Shown: in pieces, positions 60,632 to 64,000 of the stretch | How positions within the stretch are numbered: position 1 is the first letter of the stretch | How the letters are laid out: every line of letters begins with the position of its first letter | Assembly (NCBI GenBank): GCA_019009955.1 | Contig: CM032228.1 | Coordinates: 226,178,501-226,242,500 of the forward strand | Source: Riptortus pedestris | Lineage: Eukaryota; Arthropoda; Insecta; Hemiptera; Alydidae | DNA length: 64,000 bases | Reading direction: 5' to 3' | Position numbers and translations under genes: made by a program | Notes under the pieces: generated by a model | The model's database searches: none | Seen by the model: the letters and a program-made list of their open reading frames with translations, nothing else | Told to the model about the DNA's origin: nothing

Positions 60632-61524
60632 TTTTAAAAAAATAAGTTATAACACTAAAAAATAAAAAAAATCACAAAAAGATAGAGATGCTCACTATGT
60701 AAATAAAGCTCAAATAGGTATTGGATGACGTAATGCGCCAAAGTCGCAAAAACGTCACGATCTGCGCACCTGCCGAATGGCACCCCCCTGATTCAAGCCA
60801 ATTCAATATGTTATGTGGTGAGGTCTCTCACTGAATAAATGACTCAGTATGAAAGGGAATCAAAGGGAGGAAAACCTAAATTTATTAAATGAAGATCCAA
60901 TTCTGACTAATTTATATTTTTTTTATTAAATAATTATTTTTACAGAGTAATATATATTATCTCGCAATTTTTTGGAGTACAAATCGGGAACGAAGCTCGT
61001 TGTTTTGATTTGGCGGCAATTTTAAAAATAACCCAAAATGTAGAAATTCTACTCTTATGGAAAATAAACAATTTCATCCTTAGTCTCCTCATATAAAAAT
61101 TTACAATAGGTGATTGATACATTATAAAGCTATATATTATATAAACATTTATAAAATGTATTGTCTGATACTAGAATGTACATTTTAAGAGGCGCCTTAT
61201 AGAGTGAGTCAATTAATATGCGATAAGAACTCCGTATCACCAATATCATAGAATTTTATAGATTATCACTCATAACCTGCTTCAAAAGTATTCAATTTTT
61301 CGAGAGTCATTCGTTATCCTTGATGCCCCCTAACCTTTGATAGATCAGAGTTTTGGAGATCAGGCAAGTTATGCTCGTTTGAATTATTCTTTGGCCTAGT
61401 TTATCTTCACCGGCATCTTAACCTGATACATCAATTCATTCATCCCACTTTCTCTTTTTATTATTTTAGTTCTCTTCCTCTTATTTTGCCTCATAGGTTC
61501 GCCCAGTTTTTGCTTTTACATAAA
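60632..61524. promoter_or_regulatory. Intergenic region between divergent THAP and ALAD start codons
   Basis: 893 bp separate the THAP ATG (minus) and the ALAD ATG (plus). Sequence is AT-rich, with a somewhat more GC-rich patch near 60730-60790. No core promoter motif could be called with confidence. Confidence 0.4.
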
Positions 61525-63216
61525 ATGGATTCTTTGGACGTATATACCCCAAAATGCCGACTTGCACCCAGTATTCAAAATCAATTACTTAGGAACTGGA
61601 GTTCTGGCAATACTTCAATTACAGCAGATTCTTTAGTCTACCCCATATTTCTGATGTAAGTATTGTGGATTTAAACTGGTACTGACAAGATGGTAAACTG
61701 TCTAATCTCTGAAACATTAGCTATTATTTATATATATTTTACGAATAAGCGCTTGTTGGTAAATTTATATTTATCATGAAATCCATTATGTTTTAGGGCA
61801 GGAATTTAATGTTAATGTCATCCTTATCTTTTACAGTATGTTTGCATGAAGTGTTTTTTGTCTTTCAAATTAGTTAAGTAAATGAAGTTTCATCCATTGA
61901 GTGTAAAAATCCTCGCACTCCAATACTTATAGACATTAACATAGAGCTTAGGCATCGATGTTAAATGTGTGTGGTTGATATGGTAGTGACAAGAAGTCTT
62001 AATGAGAGTTTTCAACTTACTTGTCCTAAACTATTCCTAATTTATGAAAATGATGTCTTCAACATTTAGATTAAGTGATCTAGATTATCTCAATTAATTT
62101 CTGTTATTAGTTCGCAAATCTGGCGAATCTTCATGATATGAATTAAAATTTAATTTTTATTTATACAAATGTAACAGATTTTCACTAAAGATAGGGTATT
62201 TACTGGCATTTATTTAACTGACTAGAGGAGCTATAGTAATTGACTACTGTTTAGTATTGTAAATAACTTGATATTCTATATTCTCTGTCACAATCTTTGA
62301 CCATTCAGAGTGGTTACCCAGCCATCTCTATCTGGGCTTGCATCGCATCTACCCATTCAAAATACCATACACTACTTGTCCGGTCATAATAGTGGGCCCC
62401 ATACTCTTTGTCTAGCACAATATACTATTAATACTGCTTATAATATAACAAACTACATAATCTATTAGTTCAGCTATGCTTTTGGTGGTCATATATCTAT
62501 CTCTCGGAATGGGAGAGCTCTTCTGTTTTATTTTGAGAGTCCATATTATTCTTTCAGCCTTTATTAACCCCAAACTAGAACTTATAATTATTGGAGAAAC
62601 TTTTTCCTTTTATTCATATACATTCAGCAGCATTTTTCCTTTTATTCATAAATCACATGATAATACATCTTCCCTGATAATAAAACCTAGATTGCAAACC
62701 TGTACATTTACAAGAGAAGTGAAAAACTGAATTGAAATTAATATAGCAGAATGTGAATACATTTTTAAGACAGTTTGAATAATGTGTATCAGGGCTAAGT
62801 TATTTAAATAATGAAACTCATACGTTTTCACTCTTTAATATTGTATTACATTCTTTTGAATTTGTTCTTTCAGTGAAGATGATAATGGAAAGGAAGAAAT
62901 CAGTAGCATGCCTGGTATTTACAGGTATGGAATCAACCAGCTCGTTGTAGATCTGGAAAAGCTAGTAAAGAATAACTTAAAGTCCATATTACTTTTTGGC
63001 GTTATTAAGACATTGCCCAAGGCAGGTTTCTCATAATTAAGAAGAATATATATATTTTTCTCTTACTAAGGTCAGTAAGTAATTATTTTAGTATACAATT
63101 TTTTTAAAATGTTACAGGATGAATTTGGGACACATGCTAGTTCTACACAAAATCCAGTGATAAAAGCTGTACCAGTTATCAGAAAAAAATTCCCTGAACT
63201 CGTAATTGCATGTGAT
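61525..63216 (+). CDS. Alad: Delta-aminolevulinic acid dehydratase (porphobilinogen synthase), first three exons; gene runs past the window
   Basis: Coding exons 61525-61655, 62874-63021 and 63118-63216; the rest lies beyond 64000. The enzyme condenses two 5-aminolevulinate molecules to porphobilinogen, the second committed step of haem synthesis, in the cytosol as an octamer. Matches: NTSITADSLVYPIF (human family: NLIYPIFV), SSMPGIYRYGINQL, LLFGVIKTLPKDEFGTHAS, then VIRKKFPELVIACD, the strand leading to the metal-site region. The catalytic lysines lie in later exons and are not visible. Intron 1 is GT-AG; intron 2 needs a GC-AG pair (AAG|GCAGGT), because the nearby GT gives an immediate stop. 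The start ATG is the first of the conserved frame. The gene is divergent from the THAP gene, about 0.9 kb away. Confidence 0.93.
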
Positions 63217-64000
63217 GTGAGTTTTGAAGACCTTTTCTTCATTTTAAACTTAACATTACATAAACAACAATTAAAAATTGTATTATAACCATATCAATTA
63301 ATTGAATGAATTTTAAAATTAGATATAGAGTACTTATTTTTAATAAATAAATCTTCTGCCACTGTGATTTTATGATGTATTTAGCATTTGATAAATACAT
63401 TTCTAAAGATAAATCGGTTGGGACTGGTCTCAGAAAAATAAAAATATTCCACCCCTATGAAAAAGATAAAACAAAGATAAAGGGGGTTCTTATTTCTAAA
63501 AAGACCAATACAGGAAACCTGATAACAACTCCTTAATCTTCAAGATAATCCATTCATAGAAGACTGAACTTTTTTCTTGTTCCTTGTATAAGAGGCTGTT
63601 TCAACTCTGGTTTAGTTCCAGTAATTAACTCACAGGCTCAGATCCTATCTCAAGGCAATGTTCTTGGGTTAGAAACATCTTCAGTGCTATTCCAATTTTA
63701 TTTTCTATCTTCCTTAGTTTTGTTCAATATTTTTAATGACTGATCATATGGGGTGGGGGGGGGTTACAGATTTGTGTGTAATTTTGATAAGTGTTTACTC
63801 AGAATTTTCTGAGTCATGAGATAAGTTTAATTGATTTGTACAACAGTCAAACATGAACTTAAATCTGAGAATACAGTCATTCTCCATTTATCTTCTGATA
63901 ATCTCTAAGAGGAATCTGTTATTTGCTCTGATAAAATATAAATACCTTGGAACCTGGTTTCAACATGTTAAGATATAAAGCTCTCAGATTCCCTAATTAA
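63217..64000 (+). other. ALAD intron 3, incomplete
   Basis: Starts with donor GTGAGT after GCATGTGAT. No further exon with family match was found before the window ends. Confidence 0.6.

Noticed and set aside
63021..63026. Ordinary GT donor for ALAD exon 2 (GCAG|GTTTCT)
   Set aside because: Joining it to exon 3 gives GGA TGA, an immediate stop, and loses the conserved PKDEFG reading.

Overview
This 64-kb window is AT-rich nuclear DNA from an animal, almost certainly an arthropod and most likely an insect. Reasons: split genes with long introns, arthropod-type mobile elements (two mariners, Helitrons, piggyBac-like, gypsy LTRs, Jockey- and R2-like LINEs, a Cc8L18.2-like element) and tRNA-derived SINEs. 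I cannot name the order or species. All calls come from reading the sequence and checking splice sites and frames by hand; no database search was run.

Host genes. (1) A DRAM2-like six-exon membrane-protein gene on the minus strand (23766 down to 9314). (2) A complete 13-exon RecQ5 DNA helicase gene on the plus strand (24751-45510, 985 codons), starting head-to-head with the DRAM gene across about 1 kb. (3) A THAP-domain gene on the minus strand (60631 down to 59438) with two lesions and an exon-bearing tandem repeat. (4) The first three coding exons of ALAD (porphobilinogen synthase, haem synthesis) on the plus strand from 61525, running off the window and divergent from the THAP gene. RecQ5 (genome stability) and DRAM (autophagy, damage-linked in vertebrates) share a promoter region; I see no other functional link.

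Layout. 1-9 kb: no host gene found; SINEs, a Tigger-like relic and a striking perfect inverted repeat (3863-4537). 9-24 kb: DRAM gene, its introns holding a gypsy LTR, R2-like relic, a 2.2-kb Cc8L18.2-like transposon and several copies of one interspersed repeat. 24.7-45.5 kb: RecQ5, whose introns hold a palindromic tRNA-promoter element, a solo LTR, a SINE, a piggyBac-like element with its own spliced gene, and a mariner nested in the interspersed repeat. 45.5-59 kb: intergenic transposon graveyard (LINE, gypsy, Helitrons, Jockey, mariner). 59-64 kb: THAP and ALAD.

The dominant theme is one repeat family, here called repeat A (about 600 bp). It starts GTCCGTCACGCAGGGGCTGC, ends in the hairpin GATTTCCCTTAAGGGAAATC plus TGCTAA, and usually carries an internal (TA)n tract. 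There are about 18 full or partial copies. Its TA tract has served as landing site for a mariner and a Helitron, another copy is split by the Cc8L18.2-like element, and three copies stop 12-36 bp from host splice donors.
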